64,000 bases of DNA. Source: Pseudopedobacter sp038243635. GTDB lineage: Bacteria; Bacteroidota; Bacteroidia; Sphingobacteriales; Sphingobacteriaceae. The translations under genes were made by a program, and so were the position numbers. Numbering within the stretch: the stretch's first letter is position 1; each line of letters opens with the position of its first letter. Location: positions 1 through 64,000 of the forward strand of contig JBBSQW010000015.1 of the NCBI GenBank assembly GCA_038243635.1. Reading direction: 5' to 3'. This document shows positions 24,019-32,438 of the stretch, one piece after another. The notes under the pieces are model-generated. The model saw only the letters and a program-made list of their open reading frames with translations. It did no database searches and was not told the origin of the DNA.

Positions 24019-26733
24019 TTACTGCAACTTATATTCATAAACAGAACGAGCAACATTTCCATTAGCATCAACACCTTCTAAAATTACCTTGTACGGTCCT
24101 TTATCATCGCTGTTGTAAAACTCGAAACTTCCTTTTCCGTCTTTATCCGTTAAAACTATTGGATTCCAGTAAATGGTGGTTCGGTAATCTTGTGCTTGCA
24201 AAGTTGTTTTTGGACCAGCGTATTTTGGCACATAAAAACTACGCTCCGCACTGTATCCTTTTGGTTTAATTGTCACCACGTTATTTGGAGGAAACAATTC
24301 TTTAAGCTGATCTTTGCTGATTTTAACTTTCTTAACCTCTTTCATATTTACCACAACTACTCCTAAAGTATTGCTGCGCTGGTTAATACCCGAAAGCCCA
24401 TCACTGTTAAAAACCTCTATTGACGCTATTCCTTTTGGGTCGATGCTTAAAAGATAATTTACATCAACCGGCATCCCGTCAACATAAACTTCAATAGGTG
24501 TACGGTTGCCTTGGTTGTAAGTTTTCGACAAATAAAGCTGATAATCTATGTACGTAAGTCCGGCGGCGCTTAAACAACTGGTTAACACATTACAACTCTC
24601 AAACTGCTCGCCAGACACTTCTCTGTCTGCTTGCATGCTTAATCCGCTTAAAGCGCTATGGTCTGTATGGCTTGGTTTTTTAACTAAGGGTTCGCTTTTA
24701 ACCACAACTTCTTGCAACATAAATGCGCTGCGACGTTCAATTTTACTGTTGGCCAAATATGTACTCATAAAACTGTCCATATTTAACACATTATCCGCAC
24801 TGTTGATGTTTCTGATTAATGCAGGATAAGTTTCTCCATCAACCATGATTCTAATATCCTTAGAATTTACGTTATTTCTGGCGTTGATGATTACGTCTGA
24901 AGAGTCTTTGAATATCAAGTTTTTGAAAGCAAAGTGCCCTTCTTTGTCTGTTGCTGCAGTTACACTGTAATGCTTATCTGGAATTTGGAACAATAAACGA
25001 GCGTTCTCCCAAGGCATTCCGTCTCTTCTTCTAATGGTTCCAGTAACATTTATCCCTTGCTCTGGAAGCACTTTTAACTCAGGAACTTTATCCGCAGCAA
25101 TATCCGCGTATGCAAAACTACTGTACCCTTGTGTAATTAATAGATTATCTAAATCCACCAATCGGTCAGCATTGTTATCGTTAAAATAATAGTTAGGTTG
25201 CTCTATATAGCCCAAGATATAAGAGCTTAGCAACAGGTTGCTGTAAATGGTAGTTTCTTTATTCTCATCATAAGGAACTTTTGCTGCATTAATAACCGAA
25301 ACGGAATAATTTCCATGATCAGCATCTAACCCACCAACGCGTTCTAAATTGAACTTTATTTTTTGGCGACCTTTGTACAACGCAAGATTTGGCTTGAGGT
25401 TGATTTTCACAAAGTCCTTCCGCTTTACAAACACTAAACGCTCAGAAAACGGCTTATAATCTGGGCTTAAAATAGCGATCTTCAATACTCCGTTTGGTAA
25501 ATTATCGATAGGTAAAACAATGGTATAATTCTTTAATCGGAAAACACTTTGTGCTGCGTAAAATAATGCATTACCGTTTTCGGCCACGATATAAAAAGCT
25601 TGATTTTTGTTTTTTTCCAGAAAACTAGCTGTGGCATTGATGTCAATATAAATACTATCCGCTTTTTGTGTAACACTTAAACCTAAACCATCATCTGTAA
25701 CTGTGGGTAGCGTGATGTTTTTTCTGTCGCCATTTGCAAAAGTGACTTGTGCAGTGTAAACTTCGCCTAACTTGGGTGTAAAAGTGAAACTTCCCATTCC
25801 TAAATGCTGCGCTTTAAACTCTGCGACTTGCTTCCCAACCTTATCAATTAAACTGCCTTTAGCATCAACACCGAAACCGTTTGAACTAATAGCTTTAAAA
25901 CCAATTTTTGTCGCTACACCGTTCAACAAATGCCCACCTTCTGGAAAAAACTGAATATCGTTTTCTGTAATTGCAGTTTTAAGATTGAAGTTTTTATTCA
26001 ATATCCTCTTGTCACCAATATCAACCGAAGTGCTCAAAACACCACTATTTAACGCAATTTTATTATTGCTGCTAAAATCCAAATTAATGGCACCGTTAGC
26101 ATCTGTGGTCTCTTTTCCGCGGGCAACCCGGTTAAAGTCTGCGTTTACTTCCCAGCTTACTTTTTTATCTGCTAAAGGTTTCCCGTTAGCATCTTTGTAA
26201 ATGATTTTGGTCTTTATTTTTTGTCCTTTATCATCAACACTTCCGTCGAAACTAACGTTTGTAATCAGCTCTTTGCTAAGTGCGTTACCTACATAAATAT
26301 TCTTCGAGAAAAAATAATCAGCATCTCTATTCAGCATCCATTTTGTAAAAGCCCTTACGTGGTAATTTCCTTCCTTAAAATCAGGATAAGGCAATACAAA
26401 ACTCCCGGTAGCAACGCTACTTTCCACTGGTATTTTTAAACTAGTTACCAAAGAATCTCTGTCATTAACCAACTCAACGTACAGAATTTTACTAAGCGGC
26501 GACGGGACATTTAAGCCCATGGTTACGTATCCTTTAAACCAAACCGTATCGCCTACGGCATAATAAGGTTTATCAAAATGTAAGTAGACTTTCTCTATCG
26601 GATTTTCGGCCGCTATTTTTGCTTTTTTCTGCGCAACTTCTGCTAATGGTATATTTTGGGCGTACAGTAAACTTGGAGCTATACTTAAAACACAAAACAA
26701 TAAGGTATATAGGGCTATTCTCAATTTATTCAT
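24019..26733 (-). CDS. large exported MG2-domain protein with a TonB-plug-like C-terminal domain
   Basis: A 904-residue protein with a signal peptide (to YAQ near residue 26). An N-terminal macroglobulin MG2-type domain (EKVYLHFDKPYYAVGDTVWF, then GNYHVRAFTKWM) is followed by several beta-sandwich domains. One is carboxypeptidase-regulatory-like (INVTGTIRRRDGMPWENARL). A plug-like domain near 700-780 contains YIDYQLYLSKT, IEVYVDGMPVDVNYLL and GIASIEVFNSDG. This architecture is widespread in Bacteroidota near TonB-dependent systems and is thought to act at the outer membrane; the role is unproven. It stands alone here with large gaps on both sides. Confidence 0.85.
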   Translation of the reverse strand: MNKLRIALYTLLFCVLSIAPSLLYAQNIPLAEVAQKKAKIAAENPIEKVYLHFDKPYYAVGDTVWFKGYVTMGLNVPSPLSKILYVELVNDRDSLVTSLKIPVESSVATGSFVLPYPDFKEGNYHVRAFTKWMLNRDADYFFSKNIYVGNALSKELITNVSFDGSVDDKGQKIKTKIIYKDANGKPLADKKVSWEVNADFNRVARGKETTDANGAINLDFSSNNKIALNSGVLSTSVDIGDKRILNKNFNLKTAITENDIQFFPEGGHLLNGVATKIGFKAISSNGFGVDAKGSLIDKVGKQVAEFKAQHLGMGSFTFTPKLGEVYTAQVTFANGDRKNITLPTVTDDGLGLSVTQKADSIYIDINATASFLEKNKNQAFYIVAENGNALFYAAQSVFRLKNYTIVLPIDNLPNGVLKIAILSPDYKPFSERLVFVKRKDFVKINLKPNLALYKGRQKIKFNLERVGGLDADHGNYSVSVINAAKVPYDENKETTIYSNLLLSSYILGYIEQPNYYFNDNNADRLVDLDNLLITQGYSSFAYADIAADKVPELKVLPEQGINVTGTIRRRDGMPWENARLLFQIPDKHYSVTAATDKEGHFAFKNLIFKDSSDVIINARNNVNSKDIRIMVDGETYPALIRNINSADNVLNMDSFMSTYLANSKIERRSAFMLQEVVVKSEPLVKKPSHTDHSALSGLSMQADREVSGEQFESCNVLTSCLSAAGLTYIDYQLYLSKTYNQGNRTPIEVYVDGMPVDVNYLLSIDPKGIASIEVFNSDGLSGINQRSNTLGVVVVNMKEVKKVKISKDQLKELFPPNNVVTIKPKGYSAERSFYVPKYAGPKTTLQAQDYRTTIYWNPIVLTDKDGKGSFEFYNSDDKGPYKVILEGVDANGNVARSVYEYKLQ

Positions 26734-27053
26734 AAATATTTATTCCGAATTTTAAATTTAGCCTTTTAAATAGCTTTGTGGTAAATAATCTGAAATTTTT
26801 AGGTTTTTTAACGATTCGATGGTGGTTTTACACGAAGCGGTATGTATAACAGGGTTTATAGAATTTTTTTTTGAATTAAAACATGGGCGTTCGAGCGGGC
26901 TATACGTTTATACTGCAACAGGCCTTAGCCACAAGGCTGGTATCCACTACTATCCCTAACGCAAAACCTCTCTAAATTGGAACATTTAATTAAGAACTTA
27001 GTAGCAGAAAACACTCGAATCCAATAACCCCGAATGCTGATTTTACGCACAGA
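26734..27053. repeat. intergenic region before the MG2 gene, with a structured repeat (26885-26962)
   Basis: No gene. A GC-richer element runs from GGGCGTTCGAGCGGGCTATA (26885) to ATCCCTAACGC (26952-26962), with an internal hairpin GCCTT-agccac-AAGGC. From memory, elements with these ends (GCGGGCTAT ... CCCTAACGC) recur between genes in many Bacteroidota genomes; that needs a search. Confidence 0.45.
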
Positions 27054-27078
27054 AAAAGGAGCTTTTCAGCTCCTTTAA
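27054..27078 (-). terminator. Rho-independent terminator after the flavin reductase gene
   Basis: A 9-bp perfect stem AAAGGAGCT / AGCTCCTTT with loop TTTC. On the minus strand it ends in TTTTT, 30 bases after the stop at 27108. Confidence 0.85.
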
Positions 27079-27107
27079 TTTTTATCTTCCTATATAAAAG
27101 TTGAATA

Positions 27108-27776
27108 CTATTGCTCAAAAACCAAACCTTCAGCATTTGCGCCCAATTCTTTTAAGGTAGCCAAAATAGCTTTGGTAAAACCTTGTGGTCCGCAAACATA
27201 AAATTGCTGGTTAAAGTCTTTGATATGAGCTTGCAGGTATTCTTTATCAATTCGGCCGACGTGTAATTCGGGTTCGTTTTGTTTGGTGATGGTATTCATG
27301 AATCGATCTCCTAACATACTCTTCAATTCATCATAACAGATAATTTCATCCTCAAATTTATTAGAACAAATCAACTGGTTATGGCCCAATGCTCCTTTTT
27401 TATGTAAATCTCTAAGAATTGATAGGAAGGGAGTTACACCGGCACCGCCAGCAATAAAAACACCTTCACCTTTATAGTTTATGGTTCCCCAACTGTCGCC
27501 AATTTCAAACTCGTCACCCGGCGCAATGGTCGAAATTCTTTTTGTTACACCTTGGTGATCTTCGTAGGTTTTTATGGTGAATTCCAGGAAATTATCCTCT
27601 GGTAAACAGGTAAAGGAAAACGGTCGCTTTTCTTTTTCCCATCCATCATACATTAAAGATAATTCTGTCGATTGACCTGAACTAAAATTATAGCCAGCTG
27701 GTTTTTCGGTTCTTATTCTAAAAACATGTGTTACCACCGGAGTAACATCGGTTATTTTTACTTTAAAGTTTGCCAT
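27108..27776 (-). CDS. FAD/NAD(P)-binding ferredoxin reductase-type flavoprotein
   Basis: A 222-residue flavin reductase-like protein. An N-terminal FAD-binding barrel has the RPFSFTCLP flavin motif; a C-terminal NAD(P)-binding half has GVFIAGGAGVTPFLSILRDL and YVCGPQGFTKAIL. I placed the start at ATG 27776 (MANFKVKITD). The frame could open five codons earlier at a TTG, but the ATG fits the family better. It transfers electrons between NAD(P)H and a partner not encoded nearby. The ABC-protein stop lies 31 bases upstream, so it may be co-transcribed. Confidence 0.85.
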   Translation of the reverse strand: MANFKVKITDVTPVVTHVFRIRTEKPAGYNFSSGQSTELSLMYDGWEKEKRPFSFTCLPEDNFLEFTIKTYEDHQGVTKRISTIAPGDEFEIGDSWGTINYKGEGVFIAGGAGVTPFLSILRDLHKKGALGHNQLICSNKFEDEIICYDELKSMLGDRFMNTITKQNEPELHVGRIDKEYLQAHIKDFNQQFYVCGPQGFTKAILATLKELGANAEGLVFEQ

Positions 27777-27807
27777 AGTGCGCAATAACAAACAATAATC
27801 CTGCCGA

Positions 27808-29523
27808 TTAAACTTCTGTTTTGGATAAAATTCCTTTTGGAATTGCGTTGATCAATCCTTGCGTGTATTCTGTTTTTGGATTGTTGTAGATATCTTCCGG
27901 ATAACAGATTTCTTCAATTTCTCCATGGTTCATCACCATCATCCGATCTGCAATGTGTTTTACCACGGCCATATCATGAGAAATAAAAATATAAGTAAGG
28001 TTAAATTCTGCCTGTAAATCTTTTAACAAATTAAGCACTTGCGCTTGTACAGAAACATCTAAAGCCGAAACAGCTTCGTCACAGATAATCAGTTTAGGCT
28101 TTAAGGCCAAAGCTCTGGCAATAACAATTCGCTGTCGTTGTCCGCCAGAAAACTCATGCGGATACCGGTTATAATGTTCTTCTTGTAAACCCACTTTTTG
28201 TAGCAAATCAATAATATAAGATTTGCGTTCTTCGGTAGTTTTTAAAATATTGTGGACAATAAGTGGTTCCATTAAAGCAAAACCAATCGTTTTTACCGGG
28301 TTTAGCGAAGAGTATGGATCCTGAAAAATAATTTGGATGTCTTTTCTTAGTAGTCGCATCTGTTTCGCATCCAATGCTGAAATATCTTGGTTTTCAAATA
28401 TAATTTTGCCCGATGTGGGTTCTATCAATTTTAGTATCGTTCTACTCAGCGTTGTTTTACCGCAACCAGATTCGCCGACTAAGCCAAAAGTTTCTCCGGG
28501 AAAAACTTCAAAACTCACTCCGTTCACTGCTTTTGTATATGCTTTTTTGGTGGAGAATAAACTTCCCTTTTTTAGAAACCAAGTATGTAAATCTTTTACC
28601 TGCAACAAAGGTTCTTGTTTGTAAAGCTGTTTTCTTTCAAGAGCGATTGTCTCTGGCTTTAATAGATATTTTTCTTTTAGTTCGTCCACTGTTAATCCTG
28701 CTGATACAAAGTCGCTAATGGTAGGTAATTTGCTCAGCTGTAAATCTGGCGATGGCCGGCAAGCCAGTAAACCTTTTGTATACGGATGTTGCGGATTTAA
28801 AAATACTTGGTTACTAATTCCTTGCTCTACAATTTGACCGTTCCGCATCACCAAAACTTTATCCGCAATTTCACCAATGACAACCAAATCATGCGAAATA
28901 AAAATCAAGCTCATGTTGCGCTCAGTTTTTAACTTCAGCAATAAGTCTAGAATACTTTTTTGCACCGTAACATCTAAAGCAGTTGTTGGTTCGTCTGCAA
29001 TTAAAACATCAGGATTACAGGCCAAAGCCATTGCAATCATAACGCGTTGCTTTTGTCCGCCAGAAAGTTCGTGAGGGAATTTGTTAAATGTGTAAGCTGG
29101 CTCTGGCAGCTTTACTTCTTCAAAAAGTTTAATGGTTAGCTCTTTTGCAGTTTGCTCATCAACTTTTTGGTGTAAAATAATGCTCTCTGTAATTTGCTTT
29201 CCACATTTCATTACCGGATTTAAGGAAGTCATTGGTTCCTGAAAAATCATCCCAATGCGGTTGCCTCTAAAAGCCTGCATTTCCTTTTCTGGCAAGGCTA
29301 GTAAATCGATATCGTTGAATGAAACCTCACCCGTTATTATAGCGTTTGCCGGTAATAATCGCATCAATGCCAAAGAACTTACCGATTTTCCGGAGCCAGA
29401 TTCACCAACCAAACCAATGATTTCGCCTTTATTGAGCTTGATATTTATCGCATCAACAACCTTAATAAAACCGGTTTCAGTTTTAAAACTAATGCTTAAA
29501 TCTTTGATGAGTAATTGCGACAT
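27808..29523 (-). CDS. ABC transporter ATP-binding protein with two nucleotide-binding domains (oligopeptide type)
   Basis: A 571-residue cytoplasmic protein with two complete ATPase domains. Domain 1: Walker A GESGSGKS, signature LSGGQKQR, Walker B VLIADEPTT. Domain 2: Walker A GESGCGKT, signature FSGGQRQR, Walker B LIICDEAVS. Both carry the oligopeptide/dipeptide C-terminal extension (HPYTKGLLACRP; TEYTQGLINAIP), as in YejF/GsiA-type importers. Permease and binding-protein genes are not next to it and must lie elsewhere. It follows the exonuclease gene directly (the two stop/start regions touch). Confidence 0.92.
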   Translation of the reverse strand: MSQLLIKDLSISFKTETGFIKVVDAINIKLNKGEIIGLVGESGSGKSVSSLALMRLLPANAIITGEVSFNDIDLLALPEKEMQAFRGNRIGMIFQEPMTSLNPVMKCGKQITESIILHQKVDEQTAKELTIKLFEEVKLPEPAYTFNKFPHELSGGQKQRVMIAMALACNPDVLIADEPTTALDVTVQKSILDLLLKLKTERNMSLIFISHDLVVIGEIADKVLVMRNGQIVEQGISNQVFLNPQHPYTKGLLACRPSPDLQLSKLPTISDFVSAGLTVDELKEKYLLKPETIALERKQLYKQEPLLQVKDLHTWFLKKGSLFSTKKAYTKAVNGVSFEVFPGETFGLVGESGCGKTTLSRTILKLIEPTSGKIIFENQDISALDAKQMRLLRKDIQIIFQDPYSSLNPVKTIGFALMEPLIVHNILKTTEERKSYIIDLLQKVGLQEEHYNRYPHEFSGGQRQRIVIARALALKPKLIICDEAVSALDVSVQAQVLNLLKDLQAEFNLTYIFISHDMAVVKHIADRMMVMNHGEIEEICYPEDIYNNPKTEYTQGLINAIPKGILSKTEV

Positions 29524-30228
29524 TTAATCTGCGTAGGTAATTTGCTCCTCGGTAAGTGTAGGCAAACCTTTGAACTTTTGCAACAATCTGCCGGTCGTCA
29601 CAACGTCTTTTTCACAATAGGTTTTAATTCGCTTTATGTCTTTTTGTTGCCAATAAACATCGCCCACCATGCTTCCGTCTATGTCATCTTTTGGTGTGGG
29701 GATATTAAATACCGCTGCTAATAAATTTAAAGAGGTGTAGTTTTTATAATCACCAAATTTCCAAAGTTCAAGCGTATCTAAATGATGGATTTCCCAAGGC
29801 TTTTTCCCTGATAGCTCCAATTGCGGTGGAATTTGCAGCCCGTTAATGAGTAATCTTCTGCAGATATAAGGGAAATCAAACTCTTTTCCATTGTGTGCGC
29901 ACAAAGAAAGATGCTTAGGTTGCGTGGATAAAAGATGTAAAAAACTGGATAGCAATTCTTTTTCATCATCACCATAATATGATTTAACCCTAAAGCTTTG
30001 CTTATTGGCAAACATACCCACAGAAATGCAAACAATCTTTCCAAATTCGGCCCAAATTCCTGCTCGCGGATAAAATTCTTCGGCAGTCTCTTCGTGTTTG
30101 CGTTGATAGGTCGTTTTCAAATCCCATAAATGCTTCATGTTTTCCGGAAGTTCGTCAAAACTGGAAAAAGCAGGAACGGTTTCAATGTCTAAAACCAAAA
30201 CATCCAATAAATTAATCTGAGGTAGCAT
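29524..30228 (-). CDS. PolB-like 3'-5' exonuclease
   Basis: A 234-residue stand-alone exonuclease of the RNase H-like DnaQ/PolB group (PolB_exo2 type). Exo I motif VLVLDIETVPAF has Asp14 and Glu16; Exo II is LSLCAHNGKEFDFPYICRR; Exo III is IKTYCEKDVVTTGRLL with its Asp. No polymerase domain is attached. It likely acts in DNA repair or RNA/DNA end trimming. Same strand as the neighbouring bio genes (50-base gap) and the ABC gene. Confidence 0.88.
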   Translation of the reverse strand: MLPQINLLDVLVLDIETVPAFSSFDELPENMKHLWDLKTTYQRKHEETAEEFYPRAGIWAEFGKIVCISVGMFANKQSFRVKSYYGDDEKELLSSFLHLLSTQPKHLSLCAHNGKEFDFPYICRRLLINGLQIPPQLELSGKKPWEIHHLDTLELWKFGDYKNYTSLNLLAAVFNIPTPKDDIDGSMVGDVYWQQKDIKRIKTYCEKDVVTTGRLLQKFKGLPTLTEEQITYAD

Positions 30229-30278
30229 GGTTGAATTTACATTTTATTTCACAAAAACTGCTGTAGTTCTTATCGTCA

Positions 30279-30896
30279 CTACCAATTAAAAATGGTGTTA
30301 TCGGCAACATGCTTTACCTGTTCCTTATTAATTTCCGTAAGCAACGGAATATGAGCAATAACTTTTAAACTTGTCATTTTTTTGATGATGCTTTCACTCG
30401 CCTCGTTCACTTCTCCATTAAAAATAATTCCCTTAATAAAGATATTCCTATGTTGTAAAGCCTCTACAGAAAGTAACGTATGGTTAATGCTTCCTAAATA
30501 ATTTTTAGAAACAAGAATCACTTCTAAGCCTAAGTTTTTGATTAAATCGATGATTAAATCTTGCTGGTTTAGTGGAACCATTAATCCTCCAGCGCCTTCA
30601 ACAATGAGGTTATTTTCAGTTTGTGGTAAATTAATGGAGTTTAAATCTATTTCTACGCCATCTAATGCTGCCGAATAATGTGGCGAGAAAGGTTGTGTTA
30701 ATTGATAAGCTTCAGGATGGAACTTAGTTTTCTGGTTGCTTACTAAACCGCTAACTTTTATCGTGTCGGACTGCTGTAAATCACCGGACTGTATTGGTTT
30801 CCAATAATCTGCTTTAAGGTGTTCAGTTAATATTGCCGATGTTATTGTTTTCCCGATCTCGGTTCCAATACCGGTTACAAAATATTTTTTAGTCAT
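30279..30896 (-). CDS. bioD: dethiobiotin synthase
   Basis: A 205-residue P-loop enzyme that closes the ureido ring of dethiobiotin from 7,8-diaminopelargonate, CO2 and ATP. Walker A is GIGTEIGKT (residues 9-17), then YWKPIQSGD and the LIVEGAGGLMVPLN motif. It overlaps the bioF stop by eight bases, so the two are translationally coupled. bioA and bioB are not in the window. Confidence 0.95.
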   Translation of the reverse strand: MTKKYFVTGIGTEIGKTITSAILTEHLKADYWKPIQSGDLQQSDTIKVSGLVSNQKTKFHPEAYQLTQPFSPHYSAALDGVEIDLNSINLPQTENNLIVEGAGGLMVPLNQQDLIIDLIKNLGLEVILVSKNYLGSINHTLLSVEALQHRNIFIKGIIFNGEVNEASESIIKKMTSLKVIAHIPLLTEINKEQVKHVADNTIFNW

Positions 30897-32010
30897 TATG
30901 TAAATTTAGCTGGCTGGTCAATTCATAAATTTCTGATTTGGTGTTGTGAGCATGCAAACAAATACGCAAACGTTCTTTTCCTTTTGCAACTGTCGGGCTA
31001 AGTATTGCTTTCACGTTAAAACCATTTTTTTGCAATTGCAGGGCTAAACGTTTACAAGCCTCGTTTCCAGGAAGCAGAATACTTTGTATTGCACTCGCAC
31101 TTGGCATAATGGCAATATCTTTACCCGACATTAAGTGAGTAAACAAAGTAATGTTTTCTATCAATTTATCCCGCAAAGTAGTTTTTGGCAATTCATCGTA
31201 ACCGACGGAAATACAAGCCAAAGCCGAATAAGGCAAAGCCGTGGTGTAAATAAAAGACCTTGCAAAGTTTATCAAATACTGTTTTAGCAGAACCGAACCT
31301 ACAACTGCAGCGCCGTGACAGCCTAAAGCTTTTCCAAATGTATAAACGCGGGCAAAAACCTTATTTTGTAAGTCTAAATGTTGGGTTAAACCTTCACCAT
31401 CCTTACCAAAAACACCTAAAGCATGTGCTTCATCGACAATCAAATTAGCGTTGTATTTCTCCGTAAGCTCAGAAATTGCTAATAGCGGTGCGCAATCTCC
31501 ATCCATAGAAAATACGCTTTCGGTAACTACAAAGATATTGCCTTTGCTTTGTTTTAGTTTTTCTTCTAACGCTGTTAAATCGTTATGTGCAAAAGTGTAG
31601 CGGTTTGCTAAACTTAACCTAGCGCCATCAATTAAACTGGCGTGGATTAATTCATCGCAAATAATGGTATCGCCACGCTGTGCGATTGAGGAAAGCAAAC
31701 CTACGTTGGCATCATAACCCGAATTAAAAATCAATGCCGCTTCCGCTTGATGAAAATCAGCGATTTTTTGTTCCAGTTCTTCTGCGAATTTGGTGTTTCC
31801 GGATATTAAGCGAGAACCTGTTGCACCATTCTTATGGTTAGGATGCGCATCTAAAAGTTGTTGAATTTTCTGTTTATGCGGTGGGCTTTGCGCAAAGCTG
31901 AGGTAATCGTTAGAGAAAAAATCTGCTAAACCGTCGTGGTAATGCTGTAACTCTCTGAGTGAGTTTTCTTGTTGCCTTTCGCTTAGTTTTTGCTGTAAAA
32001 AGTTTTCCAA
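30889..32010 (-). CDS. bioF: 8-amino-7-oxononanoate synthase
   Basis: A 373-residue PLP-dependent alpha-oxoamine synthase that condenses pimeloyl thioester with alanine in biotin synthesis. Motifs: NDYLSFAQSP, GATGSRLISGNT, IVDEAHALGVFG (Asp193 contacts the PLP ring nitrogen) and the Schiff-base Lys227 in YTFGKALGCHG. Length is normal. It is the first gene of a bioF-bioD pair, and perhaps of the run to 27108. No BirA-type operator was recognised upstream. Confidence 0.94.
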   Translation of the reverse strand: MENFLQQKLSERQQENSLRELQHYHDGLADFFSNDYLSFAQSPPHKQKIQQLLDAHPNHKNGATGSRLISGNTKFAEELEQKIADFHQAEAALIFNSGYDANVGLLSSIAQRGDTIICDELIHASLIDGARLSLANRYTFAHNDLTALEEKLKQSKGNIFVVTESVFSMDGDCAPLLAISELTEKYNANLIVDEAHALGVFGKDGEGLTQHLDLQNKVFARVYTFGKALGCHGAAVVGSVLLKQYLINFARSFIYTTALPYSALACISVGYDELPKTTLRDKLIENITLFTHLMSGKDIAIMPSASAIQSILLPGNEACKRLALQLQKNGFNVKAILSPTVAKGKERLRICLHAHNTKSEIYELTSQLNLHND

Positions 32011-32129
32011 CGGATTGTGTGTTTAGCTTTTCAAAAACGATGATGAGCCAAATATAAAGTTTTGCAATGAAAGGTTGGGTGTTTGGTTTTTTACGAAGTG
32101 AATAAAACAGAGGTTTTAAGGAAGTTATA

Positions 32130-32240
32130 GTGCTGGGCTTTTTTTAACCACAGAGGAAACAGAGGTTTCACAGAGACAGCAGAGTTGCTTGTGTTTTTTT
32201 AACCACGGAGAACGCAGAGGTCACAGAGCTGGGTGTTGCT
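32130..32240. repeat. two adjacent copies of a dispersed ACCACAGAG-type repeat
   Basis: Two near-copies of TTTTTTTAACCAC(A/G)GAG(G/A)A follow each other (about 32140-32185 and 32197-32235), each with an AGAGGT-TCACAGAG second half. Related stretches occur at 22568-22590 and 62930-63060. They lie in the 388-base gap before bioF, which has no gene. Confidence 0.6.
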
Positions 32241-32263
32241 TGGGTTTGTCCAGCAAAATTATC

Positions 32264-32438
32264 GTCCAAGCAGGATTTCTCTTCTTCAGAGAACCCTGCG
32301 TTTTCCCTTCTAATCAATACCCCAATTTTTGTTCGGTTCCGCTCCCATTTGTCCAAGCAGGGTTTCTCTTTTTCAGAGAACCCTGCGTTATTTCTATCTA
32401 TTCAATACCCCAATTTTCATTAGGCTCTGCTCCCATTT
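32264..32438 (-). repeat. 87-bp tandem repeat including the 3' end of GH92 and a strong hairpin
   Basis: Unit A (32264-32350) and unit B (32351-32438) are aligned copies. Each begins with a hairpin of about 12 bp (GCAGGGTT... / ...AACCCTGC, single bulge) and ends with coding-type sequence. Unit B's coding part is the real GH92 C-terminus MGAEPNENWGIE plus stop. Unit A, past the gene, encodes MGAEPNKNWGID plus stop in the same orientation, with several synonymous differences. Confidence 0.85.

Noticed and set aside
32168..32356. 62-residue minus-strand ORF after GH92
   Set aside because: It runs through the tandem repeat and the ACCACAGAG repeats in a different frame from the GH92 remnant; no protein character.
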